Source: Corylus avellana
Taxonomy: Eukaryota > Streptophyta > Magnoliopsida > Fagales > Betulaceae
Direction: 5' to 3'
Length of the DNA: 64,000 bases
Assembly: GCF_901000735.1 (NCBI RefSeq)
Contig: NC_081547.1
Coordinates: forward strand, 25,965,382-26,029,381
Part shown: positions 36,501 through 47,519 of the stretch, in pieces
How the letters are laid out: each line of letters begins with the position of its first letter
Position numbering within the stretch: position 1 is the stretch's first letter
The notes under the pieces: generated by a model
Told to the model about the DNA's origin: nothing
Database searches by the model: none
The model's input: only the letters and a program-made list of their open reading frames with translations
Made by a program: the position numbers and the translations under genes

Positions 36501-39500
36501 TTGGAACGAAACCTTCAGGAAAAAAAAAAAAAAAAAACTCTTATCATATCACAGGAAAAGAAATTGACTTTTAAATTGAGAAAGAAAGATTCTTTGCAAA
36601 GAGGATTCTCCGATTCGAGTTGTCACTGTGATGTCAAACACACAGTTACCTCAACTACATCTTATGATTGTTCTCATAGGAATTAGAGAAAAACAAGCAT
36701 ATCAAACATAAACTATTGACCTAATTTTATGTCAAGATAGTCAGAGATTCTCAATCGAATAGGAAAAATCAATTTAACCTTGATCGCATCTTGGAACTTG
36801 GCTGATAAATCTAATCTCAGGCCTTGCCCCTCCATGGATGCCCGTTTGCATTCATCCTGTAATATAATTAGGAATCCGTCAGTCTTTCCAGTTTCCAAGA
36901 AGATAAATGCTATTTATAGCTTGAACTAGAAAAAGGATCAATAAGAGTAAAGAATTAAACATCAGCAGCTATGAACATCTTTTGCAAATCAAAACATTGA
37001 AGAGGGCATAATAAATAGTAGAGATAGCAATATGGATCAACATGGCAAACCTGCATCTGGAAAAACAATAAACTTATACAGTACAATCAGTTAAAGCAGA
37101 TACAGTGCATGAAAGAAAGTATACCATTAGCATTTTGTTCTGACGTTGTAACTCCCTACACAGTGACTCAAGCTTATCTCGAACAGAAATGGCTACACAT
37201 GCAAGGGGAAGTAAATGGAAGAAATATCAGAATAAATTGAACGTTGTTAGAAGACATGTACAGACTAATGATGTCACCATATTATATATGCCACTAAAAT
37301 TCCTCAAAAATATTATTCCAACTTTTGATTATCTCCACCTAAAATTACAAATACTTGTCTGTTAACACTCCAGAAAGGAGAGACCTTGGCAACTTTTCCC
37401 AAATGATAGATGTCATGTTTGCAGGGGTCACATTGCATAGGAAATGCAAATGACCAAAAGAAGCAATTTTTACATAAACTAATTTCTATCAGAAGTACAG
37501 ATTTATAATTCTTGTATACCATCCTTATATACCAATTGAGTGCAACGTAACTATACCACCACATAGATGGTAGACTCTTAAAATCATTCAAACACTTTTA
37601 TAAGCAGGTGTAAACACTGTTGGGATCAATTTAATTTACCTGCATCCCTTTCTGCAATAACTTGTTGATACTTTAAGGTGAACTCCAAAAACTCCTTTTC
37701 TGATTTGAAGGATCGCTTCACATTCTTACGTTTGGCTTCAGTGATTTCCTGAGGAAAAAAGAGTCAAGCTTACACTTTATTGAACTAAATTCTAACATTT
37801 TGCATAAAATCCACAAACAAAGCTTATGAAAGATACAAAAAATCAAATTAAACTTAAGACATTCAAAAAATTCTCTGGCATGTTCTATGAATGCTAAACA
37901 AGGACAGACCTCAAAAAAGAACAGAACAAACAAGTAGGAAACTTGAATAAACTACCAAATAGCAAAATAAGGATATTTAGACGTGTAGCAGGCATAAATA
38001 ATTGACTACTTCCTTTCTGATAAATAGTGGAAAGAACAAACAAGCTTTAATTATTCTAAAACATTAGCTGAAACAGGTTATAGAGATATGATTTAAATAA
38101 GCAAGTTGAACCTACCTTTCCAAAAAACCTACATAATCCACCCAATGACAGTATTCGCGCATCCTGGGGATCTAATTGTCATCCTAAACAAAAAGGTAAT
38201 ATAATCACATCTCACTGGTTTTAGCTAGATACTACATAGTCACAACCAAAAGACTTTTTAAACAGACAGTTTAAACTATTAAAAAACTAAAAATCTTTTG
38301 ACGATGAAATGTACAGCAATAAATGCAAATATAAACAATTAAAGTAACAACTAATTTACAACCTTCAATCTATATGTTAACTATTCAAAAGATGATTCAG
38401 ATGCGTTAACTGTTATGACAATATAATTCAGAATGTTCAGATAATAATGATGGATTCTAAATGCAGCACATAATGTGTGGCCAAAACAGTTGCTTTATTA
38501 ACAAGTGTCTGAATTTATTCTTCCTCAGTTGACTTTAAGAGAATTCATCATGGACATTGTCATCCAAACTAAAAATTGGGCAAATTACAAGATTATACTG
38601 CATAAAATAAAATAAATAAAAGACATAATTTTTTTTTTTGACTTGTGTAAATAGCACTAACTAGCAACACCTCAAAACACCTCATATAAAGAATGAAAGC
38701 TTATCATTTGAACATAAGTTTAAGAACAAAAGTGGCAAAAGAGTTCTTGTTTACCAGAGGATGAACATGTCACCTACAATTACAGCAAGCTTATCTCCAG
38801 CTCAATAGAAGATAAATTTAAATTGCTCCAAACAACAACTCATTGTAATACAAAACAGGAAAATAGTTATGTCCATGCACCCACAACCATCACATTGAGT
38901 TGAGTACCCGAGAGCGATAGAGTCAGAGAGACAGAGAGCAGAAAACTAACAAAGGAAAAAACAACCAAAAACTAATTCAATTTACTGCCATATATATTAA
39001 ACATATTAATAAAGTAAGATGATAATACTAACTAGTTTTCTATTTTTTGATGTATCAACACTCTCGGGTGAAGATATATCCTTCATATGGGTTGCCGATG
39101 CTTCTAAGCCTCCTTCAGTGGCTGCAAGAAGGAAAGAGTGATAAGGGCAACAAACTAATATAAAAAAATCAAAGCCAAAAGAATCATCAAATAATTCATA
39201 AGACATTTCAACTACAACACCACATACATACACATGCAACTGACTTATTTCCATTATTTTTATTGAAACAACTCATAGAAGATAAAAGTTGAATTGTGAT
39301 TTTATAGTTCTAGATATGTGGAGGATAACCCTGTTGCGGTTAACGTGGAGCATATGGAAAGAGTGGAACGCACGATGTTTTGAAGATCATGAGAAGACAA
39401 AGGAAGAGCTCAAAACTTCCTAGTCAAATCACTTTTTAGTTGGACTGGGGCGTATAATATTTCTCTATTTTCGAACTTTTCTGAATTTGTGAATTTGTAT

Positions 39501-40198
39501 TCTTCTTTTAGCTTGTAAGAGGGGTTCTCTTTGTATACATCTGGTGTACTAGGATCGTGCTCCTCTACGTTTATCAATGGAATGAATTATTTATCAAAAA
39601 AAAAATTCAAGATATTTCTTTTGAAATCTGGTTCTTTCAGCAAAGATGTTATTACTATATCCTCATTATGAAGACAAAGTGTTCCTATAGTAGCTTCTAT
39701 GCAATTTACTACATAAAATATGCAAGCAATTTCTAAGAAGACAAAAAGGAAAATGGCAAGGTAAAGATAATTACATCTCTCTGAACTTTGACAATCTGCT
39801 TGAACTTGTTCTTTTACCTTGCAGCTTCCGGATACCCCAGCTGAACCCTTGGAAATGTTAGCTGAGTCTGAAGAGCCCAGTGCTGGCTGCATACAGCCCT
39901 TACTGGGCACTTCAACTGAGCCCTCCGAAGCATCAAAACTATCTGTTTCAGATAATGGTACAGGAAAAGTCCTAAGTTTCTGGGTCTTCTCTTCCCTACC
40001 CTGGCTTGTTTGAAACTCATTTGCAGCCAACTCATCCGAATGATCAAGTTCAGAGAAACTATCCTCCTTGTAATCACCCAGTGGTTTCTCTTTTTCAACT
40101 GTTGGAGTTAGAGGAGCCACTGGTTCCGTGGAGCTCTCAACAAACCCGTCTGGCAACGAGTCCACTTCAGGAAGCTGGTTTGCCTCTGGGTTCTCCAT
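33592..40198 (-). CDS. Taxilin-family coiled-coil protein, 11 coding exons
   Basis: Taxilins are long coiled-coil proteins; animal members bind syntaxins and act in vesicle traffic. The plant role is less clear. Coding exons: 40198-39775, 39121-39033, 37748-37640, 37192-37125, 36856-36779, 36446-36382, 35344-35278, 35164-34982, 34663-34607, 34472-34377, 33714-33592. All phases match, giving 452 residues. The first 170 or so are acidic, Ser/Pro/Glu-rich and probably disordered (MENPEANQLPEVDSLPDGF). The rest is almost continuous heptad-like helix with the family signatures EKEFLEFTLKYQQVIAERDA, LESLCRELQRQNKMLM, ENSFLKSKSEKSDVTLIELV and LKKQLEKTKNQKEKLESLC, then LQAERK. The 5' UTR is split: acceptor exon start 40203, donor exon end 40870. 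I recall Arabidopsis At5g50840 as the relative. No signal peptide or membrane segment is visible. Confidence 0.93.
35960..36379. repeat. 209-bp tandem duplication ending at a taxilin splice donor
   Basis: The units 35960-36168 and 36169-36379 both contain TTCATCTAAT, AATCCCAAGGGCTTGTCAAG, CATGCATCTAATGTGG and CATAGTTTCTCATAAATTTG. The second unit ends at TTATCTTAC, which on the - strand is the donor GTAAGATAA of the exon ending at 36382. It lies in the intron after that exon (bases 35345-36381). Confidence 0.88.
39320..39605 (+). mobile_element. LINE 3' end in a taxilin intron
   Basis: It begins around TGGAGCATATGGAAAGAGTG and AATGTTTTGAAGATCATGAG-like sequence typical of the family's last coding bases, then a 3' UTR with TTCTCTTTGTATACATCTGG and CTCTACGTTTATCAATGGAA. 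It ends ATTTATCAAAAAAAAA at 39603. It is in the intron between the first two coding exons and antisense to the gene. Confidence 0.7.
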
Positions 40199-40203
40199 CT
40201 TAC

Positions 40204-40980
40204 CTACAATTTCAACATAGATTGCAAAAAATCATCAAAATATATATATATATATATATACAAACCACAACCCTCAATTGGTTACCAGAAAAAAAAAATC
40301 GAGGATACAATTAAAGTAAAGAACATGTATGATTCAGGTTCTGAAGTTGGTGTTTCAGTTTGAAATGATTTGGTGATCCCAATTTTCCAACTTTTAAAGT
40401 GCAAACAAAAGTGAAGAGAACTAAGAATTCTCAGCATAATGAATTCAGATCTCACTTATTTGACCCTCTTATTCAAACAAAATATAGCAAGAGCTTCAAC
40501 TATATTGCCTCAAATCAAAACTCAAAAATATGAAGAAAAAAAATCCATGCTACAAATAGCCAAACAAAAGCAGCAATCAATGTATATTTCAACATAAGAA
40601 GCCAAAACAAAACTTTTCCTATAAACCATAAACCTTCACTTTTGCCCACGTAAATCGTCCATCCAAAACACTCAAGCAGAGCAGTTTTACCAAGATAACA
40701 TTCCAACATGAGAACCCAAAAATGCTAGAGACAGAAGAGAGCACAAATTAAAACCCCATTTTGCAGCTGGGTTCTCCATTTCACCAACACTTTCAGTATA
40801 TGTGTCTACAACGAGAACCAGAAGAATCAAAAGCAATCGTTAAACGATCTGAGTCATGTAAAGATTTACCGAAAAGATGTGACGATGAAATTGTTCGAGA
40901 GAATGAGAGATAGATCCTAGTATTGCAATAGTAGTTGCTTTTGTTGTCGTCGTCGTTGTGGTAGTACTTGAAGCGGAGTG
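40204..40980 (-). other. 5' UTR intron, first exon and promoter edge of the taxilin gene
   Basis: Leftward splice signals TTTTCG|GTAAATC (exon end 40870) and TTGTAG|GTAAGATGG (exon start 40203) define a 5' UTR intron of about 666 bp. It includes a (TA)n tract at 40241-40260. The first exon probably begins near 40980. No coding potential is seen. Confidence 0.6.
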
Positions 40981-43480
40981 AGATATGTCTCTCACACTCT
41001 GAGCCTCCTAGTGGGTTCCGCAGATTGTCTCTGCGCTTGGTACTCTGGTCTGCTCGCTTGCTGGTGCTGTATTTTAAAGGTTAAAATAAATTTGCTATTA
41101 ATTTTAAAACAGCAGAAAAAACAAATTTATGTTGAAAATGCGCGTAAAAATTATATATTTTATTAAAAATATATGTAAAATTATATATATTTTTAATATA
41201 TGTTGTGTGATACTTAAAAAAAATTAGTCACGCGTTGGACAATAGGAAAATTACGTCTCCAAAAGGTAGTTCAATTGGTTAGAACCACGCCTAATGAAGC
41301 GGAGGTCATTAATTCGAATCCTCCTCCCCCTCTTACGCAGAAATGTCAAAAAAAAAAAAAAAAAAAAACTGAATAAAAAAAACTGAATAGGAGAATTACA
41401 AACCAGTTTATAGGTGCAAAGTTCTTACTAAGTGAAATAAGCTTTATAAATAATTTTAATTATAATTTGATTAGTCTTTCTAAAGTTATAGCATATATGT
41501 GTCAAAAAGTTTTCTTTTAAGTTTATTAGATTAATTTAATTGAAGGAAAAGTTTTTTTTTTTTTTTTATAGATATTTTTAAAAGAAAATAGTTTCTTTTG
41601 TCACTCGTGAGGGTGTATATCTACATGATTCGGATTTTTTTTTTTTAATTTTTTTTATAAACACATATTTTGGTTTTTGAAAATCATATTGCATTTTAAG
41701 TTGATGCATCATAAAATTCATACTATATTACTATCAAATTCGTAATTATTTTAAAAGTCTAATTAAAACTTTCCAAATAATTGTACTTATATTAATTTTT
41801 TCAAATTAGATACCAAATTATCATTACTCTTTCTATAAACATTTAAACGTCTCACTAAATTTGACCACTCTTGTGAAAGGCCATTATTTCTAGGGTAAAT
41901 GTATAATAATTTTTTGAGTAAATATGTTTGTTTTTTTTTTTTTATCATTCCCTCAGTGTTTTAAAAATTAATTTTAATCGTTTAGCTTTGTTGCATAATG
42001 GAAATTGGTCATTTTGTGTGTGTCACATCTAACAAAATAACTTTCTTTAAGCTACATTGGCATTTTTTTGCCATGTCCTATTAAAATAATAATGATTTAT
42101 TTTATTAAATACTAAAAAAAAAAAAAAATCTAAAAAAAAAAGAGGAAACCCCTGTATCTCTAGGGAGAGAGGGGGGGAGCCACCCCCAAAGGTGGAGGCG
42201 GCCGGATGGGTTCGGGGTGGCTCTTCCTACATGGTATTGTAAGATTTCATTTCCGTTGTCCATTTCTTTCCGTGCACAAATCTTACTAACATGTAGATTC
42301 TTTCTTATTTGAAAAAAAAAAAAAAAAAAAAAAGTCTAGTTTGAAAAAAGACACTACATCGAGATTCTCAAATTGTTAAACTAAAGACCCATTTGGCTTG
42401 CGAAATAAAACCTTGGAATAGAATGACTATTTTATAGAAATAATCATTCTTTTAATTGGTAGGAATCTATTCCCCTTAAAATAACTATTCCCTTGTGAAG
42501 ATGAACGTTTTCCAAAAATGAGAGGAGACAAGTTTTCCCAAAAAACTCATTTTCTTTTAATTTTCTTTAAACCCTAAAAAAATAAAAATAAAAATCTAGA
42601 AAACGTTGAATGCTTTGGGTGGCCAGCCAGCCACCACTTTAATACCTCAAGCATTCCACTCTGCTCTACACCTTGGCAACCAAAAATATTCCCTGCAGAA
42701 CAAAATACATATCCATCTTGTAGAGAAACAAACTTACAAACAAAAGTCATGACACAAGGGATCTGTACTTGAGCGATTAAGACGGAGCCCAAGACAGAAT
42801 TCGAGTAAAGCAGTTTATGTACAAACAAAAATACAAATGATAGTTTCGAGCAAGAAACCATGATCATCATATAACATAAAAGATAGCATAGCATTGCTTC
42901 CTCATTTATAAACCCTTACCACTGAACAAGCAAACAAACTTGCTACTCTTCCGATGGTTGCTCGTCTCTTTTGAAACCCCCATTGTCAGGAATATAAGTA
43001 TATACATCACATGCCTTCAAGGGCAATTTAGCTCCAATAATAAATTTCTACTCAACAATCATACAACTGACTAGTTCTTTCCTAAGAAAACTCAAAATTT
43101 ACACTTTGGAAACAGTAAGTAGGGCATAATTATCAACTTTGTAATGGAACGCTTCCTATTTACAGATGAATCTTGGCAAGCTAAACCATTTACAGGTTGC
43201 TTACTCTAGTAGGTCAAAGGAGACAAACAAAGATGGGCTCTAATAAAAGTTGCAAGTCGAGGCTTACCACAATATCCAAAGTCAAACCTGCAAATGATGC
43301 CAAGAAAGAAAAAGAAAAGATGTATGTATGGTACCTGTCAAGCAAAAAAGAAAAATGATGTTAGTCCATAGTCAAATTTTGTAGGGTTAATAGATAGGTA
43401 GTAATAGTTGATGTATGAAACTACTTAATCATTATACTTGTGTTATTATGTCAAGTTTTAGAATTAAGAATAGTATTAAA
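40981..43480. other. [10 protein letters not shown] AT-rich region with transposon fragments
   Basis: Besides the SINE, it contains long A and T runs and a C/G-rich fragment near 42160-42225 (GGGGGGAGCCACCCCCAAAG, then GGTGG motifs), probably from a MITE. A segment near 42360-42500 with CCCATTTGGCTTGCG resembles degenerate terminal sequence of a DNA transposon. No gene is supported; the leftward open frame at 42574-42894 has no recognisable domain. Confidence 0.5.
41255..41385 (+). mobile_element. tRNA-derived SINE with target-site duplication
   Basis: A head like a pol III tRNA gene has an A box around TAGTTCAATTGG (41267-41278) and a B box AATTCGAATCC (41311-41321). It is followed by a C/T-rich stretch and an A-run at 41348-41368. 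AATAGGAAAATTAC (41241-41254) and AATAGGAGAATTAC (41386-41399) flank it as a 14-bp target duplication with one mismatch. It is not a functional tRNA gene: I saw no acceptor stem pairing. A degenerate relative is at 11573-11695. Confidence 0.8.
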
Positions 43481-45959
43481 ATTTAACAACTAGTGTGATT
43501 CTAAAGGTTATAAACCAAAAAGCATCGTTTGTTCATCATTGCCATTGGAGCAAATATCTCCTCATAGTTATATCCCATAAGTATGTGAAGCCTCTTGCAA
43601 CCAATCTAGCCTTAAGATCTTCCTACCGAACCATCAGTTTTATGTTTCACTGTAAACACTCGTTTGCATCATACTGTCTTTTTTCCTTGAAGTAATTCAA
43701 CTGGATCCATGTGTTATTTTTATGAAAGACATTCATCTCTTCCTGCATAGCCTCCCTTCACTTTGGATTCCCAAGTGCCTTATGAACACTATGGGGAATA
43801 GACACAGAAGATTGTTTGGAAATAAAAGTACTATATGATACTAAGATTGTTGTAAGAAACAAAATTAGATATGGAATGTTGAGTACAAGATCTGATTCCT
43901 TTGCATTGGGCAATAGGAAGATCTATATCATTAACTACTAGTATTAAGGTGTCTAATGTAGAAGTAGGCATAGGATTACCTGAATCAGGATTCGATGTTT
44001 AGCTGAGGGACTGAAGAATAGTCTTACTTTTCGAACGTCTGGAATAAACTCTTAACTCCTCCACTGGTGGCTCACGTTGCTCACCAAATGTTGGCTAAGA
44101 TTGCTGACCATCAAATTCTGGAACATCCTGTTCCGGTAACATGATAGGAACAGCAGATAAAGGATTTCTTAAGAACTTCTCTTCACTACCCGTCTCCCCC
44201 AAAAGATAAGTTTCAGAAGGAGAAAAATAGGTATGAGATTCAAAAAATGCCACATTCATAGAGACAAAAAGCTTTCTCGAAGAGGATTATAACATTTATA
44301 ACCATTTCGAGTTGGAGAATATCCCAAGAATACACACTGAAGTGCCCTAGGATCCAATTTACCATGGGATGAACTATGAAGATGAACAAAGCAAACACAA
44401 ACAAAGACTTGAGAAGGAACAACAAATAATGAGGAAGACAACGATGGTGATGAAACACCAATAGGCATCTTGAAATTCAGAACACGTGATGGCATTCGAT
44501 TAATGAGAGATGAAACAGTAAGCAACGTATAACCCCAATAGGATTTAGAAACATTCATGGAAATCATTAATGTTTGAGTTATCTCTAGGAGATGCTCTGA
44601 TTCTTTCGCTCAGCAATCCATTCTATTGATATGGGTGTGAACGCAAGCAATTTGATAAATAATACCATGCTCACAAAGGTACGATTGTAGGTCATTGAAA
44701 AAGTGTTCTCTTCCATGGTCGAAACGGAAAATCTTAATGAAGGTATTGAATTAAGTACGGACCATTTTATGAAATATCTAAAAACAGGAGGAAACATCAC
44801 TTCTATCTTTCAAGAAATATACCCAAGTAGTGCGAGAATAATCATCAATAAAAGTAACAAACCAACGAAAAACCAGAGAGTGAGAAACAATATATGACAG
44901 ACCACAAACGTTAGAATGAACAATGACAAATAGTTCAGTACTTATTGCCAAGAGAAGGAAAAGACACACGATGGTGTTTAGCCAGATCATAAGTATCACA
45001 TTGAAACTGGGAAACATGATTTTGTGAAAATAAGATGAAAAAAGGGGTGTTGCAACAAAGAAAACGAAGGATGCCCCAGTTTGCGATGCCAGACCCAGAT
45101 GATTGCCATAATGTGGTAAGCATGTTTGAGCCAGGCATGTTGCTTGAGTTGAGAATCCAGGAAGTAAAGACCATCTTTCAGGCAGTTCAAATCAGTTGCA
45201 ACCCGAGCAAGAGACCAAATTATTCGCAAGGTTAGGTACATGTAAAACAGATGAAAGAGACATAGATGGAGTTACAGAGATTGAACCTATGCTAGTCAGA
45301 TGACAAGGAACCATCAGCTATTTTAATTTTTTCCCTGGCTGATCAAAGATGATATGAAGAGGAAAGAGATGATAAACCAGTCATATGGTTGAATGCCCCC
45401 AAAACAATTATCCAGGGATCATCGAATTCAGCTATATTACTAGTGGAGGTTGCATTCAAAGATGAAGCTAAATTACCTAAATGTTCAAAGGAGGAAGATG
45501 CGGTGGTGTGTGGTTCCAGTTGTGACATGAGCCAATAGAGTGTTTCTAGTTCTTCCATGCTAAGGTAGGAGAGCTTAGAGTAGGAGTCTGACCAACAATT
45601 GAAGGATCATTAGCCCGAGGCCGAGTAAGGACGCCCATGAAGTTGCCAACAAGTCTCTCGAGTACGTTGGGATTTATGACAATGATCACAAAACAACTCA
45701 TCTTTCTCATCCTGAGTGGCATCCATTGCTTTTTTGCCATCATGACTCCTAGAATTCCCTTTTCCAGTGCAGTGAGATGCAGTAACCAAGGCAAATCTTC
45801 CGGGGAATAAGACTGGAGGCATGGCACCTTGGCGACTCTCCTCATTTTGAAGATAGGCAAATACTTCTCAGAAAAATGGAAGAGGCTCCTTTCCCAAGAT
45901 CTGAACTTGAATCTTTTCATACTTAGAATTTAGAATTCAAACAGTATAGGTAGAACGAC

Positions 45960-46480
45960 ATTTTTTTTTTTTTTGGCCTGCTCTAAACGAATTGTCATTT
46001 AGGAGAGTTACATACCCTTTGCCTCCAGTTGAACGGCTTGTCGTATTGTTCTAGACTACATAATGTGTTGTTTTCTCTATCAGTGTACGATCCGTCAACA
46101 CCCCCCCCCCCCCGGGCGATGTAGATTGGAATTCAAGGCTTATCTTATCTTTCAGTCTTTATTTGAATTTGAATTATGTTTCTTTGTTAGTATTTTATTT
46201 GGTTTAGTTGTCTTTCGTAGACTTTTAAACTAACTTTATTTCATTGTTATCTTAGGACTAGGAGTCTTGGGGTTATAAATAAATGCTTAAAGCCCTGAGA
46301 AGGCAAATTTAGATTATTATTGAGTTTGTTTAATAAGAATTATTCAGAGTTGAGTTTCTTCTTTGTGTTCCTTCAAAACCTAGAGAGTATCTAGCTTTTG
46401 TCAAGAAGATTTCTTAGATCATTGATAGAATCAAGATCTAGAAGTATTTATCTGCTGCTTAATGTTGTTATTCGCTGCAG
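45960..46480 (+). mobile_element. Probable solo LTR or other insert within the copia gag region
   Basis: Where the start of gag should be, the + strand has LTR-like features: GGGGTTATAAATAAATGC as a TATA-like region, then TTTAATAAGAATTATTCAGAG and a T-rich 3' part near TTCTTCTTTGTGTTCC. A C-run of 14 or more bases (46099-46113) marks the left side. The borders are not certain, and it could be a rearranged leader instead. Confidence 0.4.
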
Positions 46481-46860
46481 CCCACTAAGTCACGCTGCAT
46501 CACCCCCTCTCACACAAAACAACTTCACTCCTACACCAGAATAATCACCACAGCACCAGCACCAGAACTTCACAATTTCTTCAAAAATCGACACAAATCA
46601 GACCGCTTAGCTTCCTCAACCTCATAAGATCCACAATCGTGCAACAACACTGATCGCAAATGAAGAAATTCGATCAGCACAGATGCAAACAAGAATTCTT
46701 TGGATTTACCAAACGATTTTTTGAACGTAGATCTTCTATAGTTGGTGAAAAGCACAAATTCAAGGGATAGCAAGGACTGAGCCCGTTAGCCTCCATATAG
46801 CCAGCGTTTCCTCCTCCTTTCCCCCTTTTTTTCTAGGAACCGAACACTTTGATACCAAGT

Positions 46861-47099
46861 TGAAAGAGAAGAAATAAAAGAAGAAAGAAGAGAGGAAGAA
46901 GAACCTGTCTTATTCCTTTATGCAATAAGTTTTGATAAGAATAATAACAATACATAAGATATAGTATATAGTAAACATAAAAACAACAACAATAAGAATA
47001 AGAATAAGAAAAATAATTTAAATAGGTAAACGTGTGATTTAATAGCTTTACTTGTATAATATTTTTGGTCATGCTTTTAAATTAACATTCCTCATAACA
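46861..47099 (-). repeat. 5' LTR of the copia element
   Basis: The - strand reads TG...CA with short inverted ends (TGTTATGAG... and ...CTCTTTCA). It is followed by the tRNA-Met-like primer-binding site at about 46849-46860. The interior is AT-rich with (AAT/AAC)n-like runs. I found no second copy in the window, so the other end of the element is missing. Confidence 0.7.
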
Positions 47100-47519
47100 T
47101 TTACCAATATTCAGTGCCAATGTTCACTAACTCCTTGTTTTTTATTGTATCCCAATATGTGCATGATACCTATCAATGTCTGTTGTTTAGGATCTTGACA
47201 TATCAACAAGCTGAAACTCCAACCAAAAGAAACAAAGCTGAAATTAAATATAAATATCATAATTTAGCACTCACCTTTAGATAAACTGGTTCCTGAACTG
47301 CCAGTAATACTATGACGCAGATGAGATATCAATCCAATTGACATCATGATAACTTTAGACATTGAATTTACTAGAACGAAAATGCCCGCTTCCCCTTTTG
47401 AATTAAAGCAAGACATGAAACAAAATGCAGGATGACCGTCATCACCCCAAGCCAATACTGAAAATTAATAAGATAGCCAGAGGCTGCTTCCATGTAACTT
47501 CAACCAAGGTCCAATTTAT
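47100..47519 (-). other. 3' UTR region of the SIZ1-like gene
   Basis: About 420 bp lie between the SIZ1 stop codon and the copia LTR. A leftward AAAG|GTGAGTGC donor-like site at about 47275 suggests a possible 3' UTR intron or alternative end. A 63-residue open frame (47264-47455) shows no known domain, so I treat this as untranslated. Confidence 0.5.

Larger units (their letters stand above)
43480..47099 (-). mobile_element. Defective Ty1/copia LTR retrotransposon, 3'-truncated
   Basis: Reading leftward: an LTR at 47099-46861 (TGTTATGAGG to TTTCA, 239 bp); a primer-binding site TTGGTATCAAAG just inside it; a leader; a late gag part with a zinc knuckle near 45690 in which one metal ligand is changed; a protease region near 45410 whose catalytic Asp is lost; integrase with a HRKLGHPS-type zinc region, FIDDYSRTTWVYFLKD and HGKLDPRALQCVFLGYSP; and the first part of reverse transcriptase (about 43680-43740). 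The rest of reverse transcriptase, RNase H and a second LTR were not found. Stops and frameshifts run throughout. It lies between the taxilin and SIZ1 genes, in the SIZ1 orientation. Confidence 0.82.

Noticed and set aside
41261..41330. A tRNA gene
   Set aside because: The A and B boxes are tRNA-like, but no acceptor or anticodon stem closes and a poly(A) tail and target duplication show a SINE.
42160..42225. GC-rich block with GGTGG repeats as a coding exon
   Set aside because: No splice-compatible frame; similar GGGGTGG/CCACCCC blocks occur in the 32757-33303 inverted-repeat element.
47264..47455. 63-codon frame as an extra SIZ1 exon
   Set aside because: The SIZ1 frame ends at a stop at 47520-47522 with the family-typical C-terminus. 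The frame here is downstream and matches nothing.
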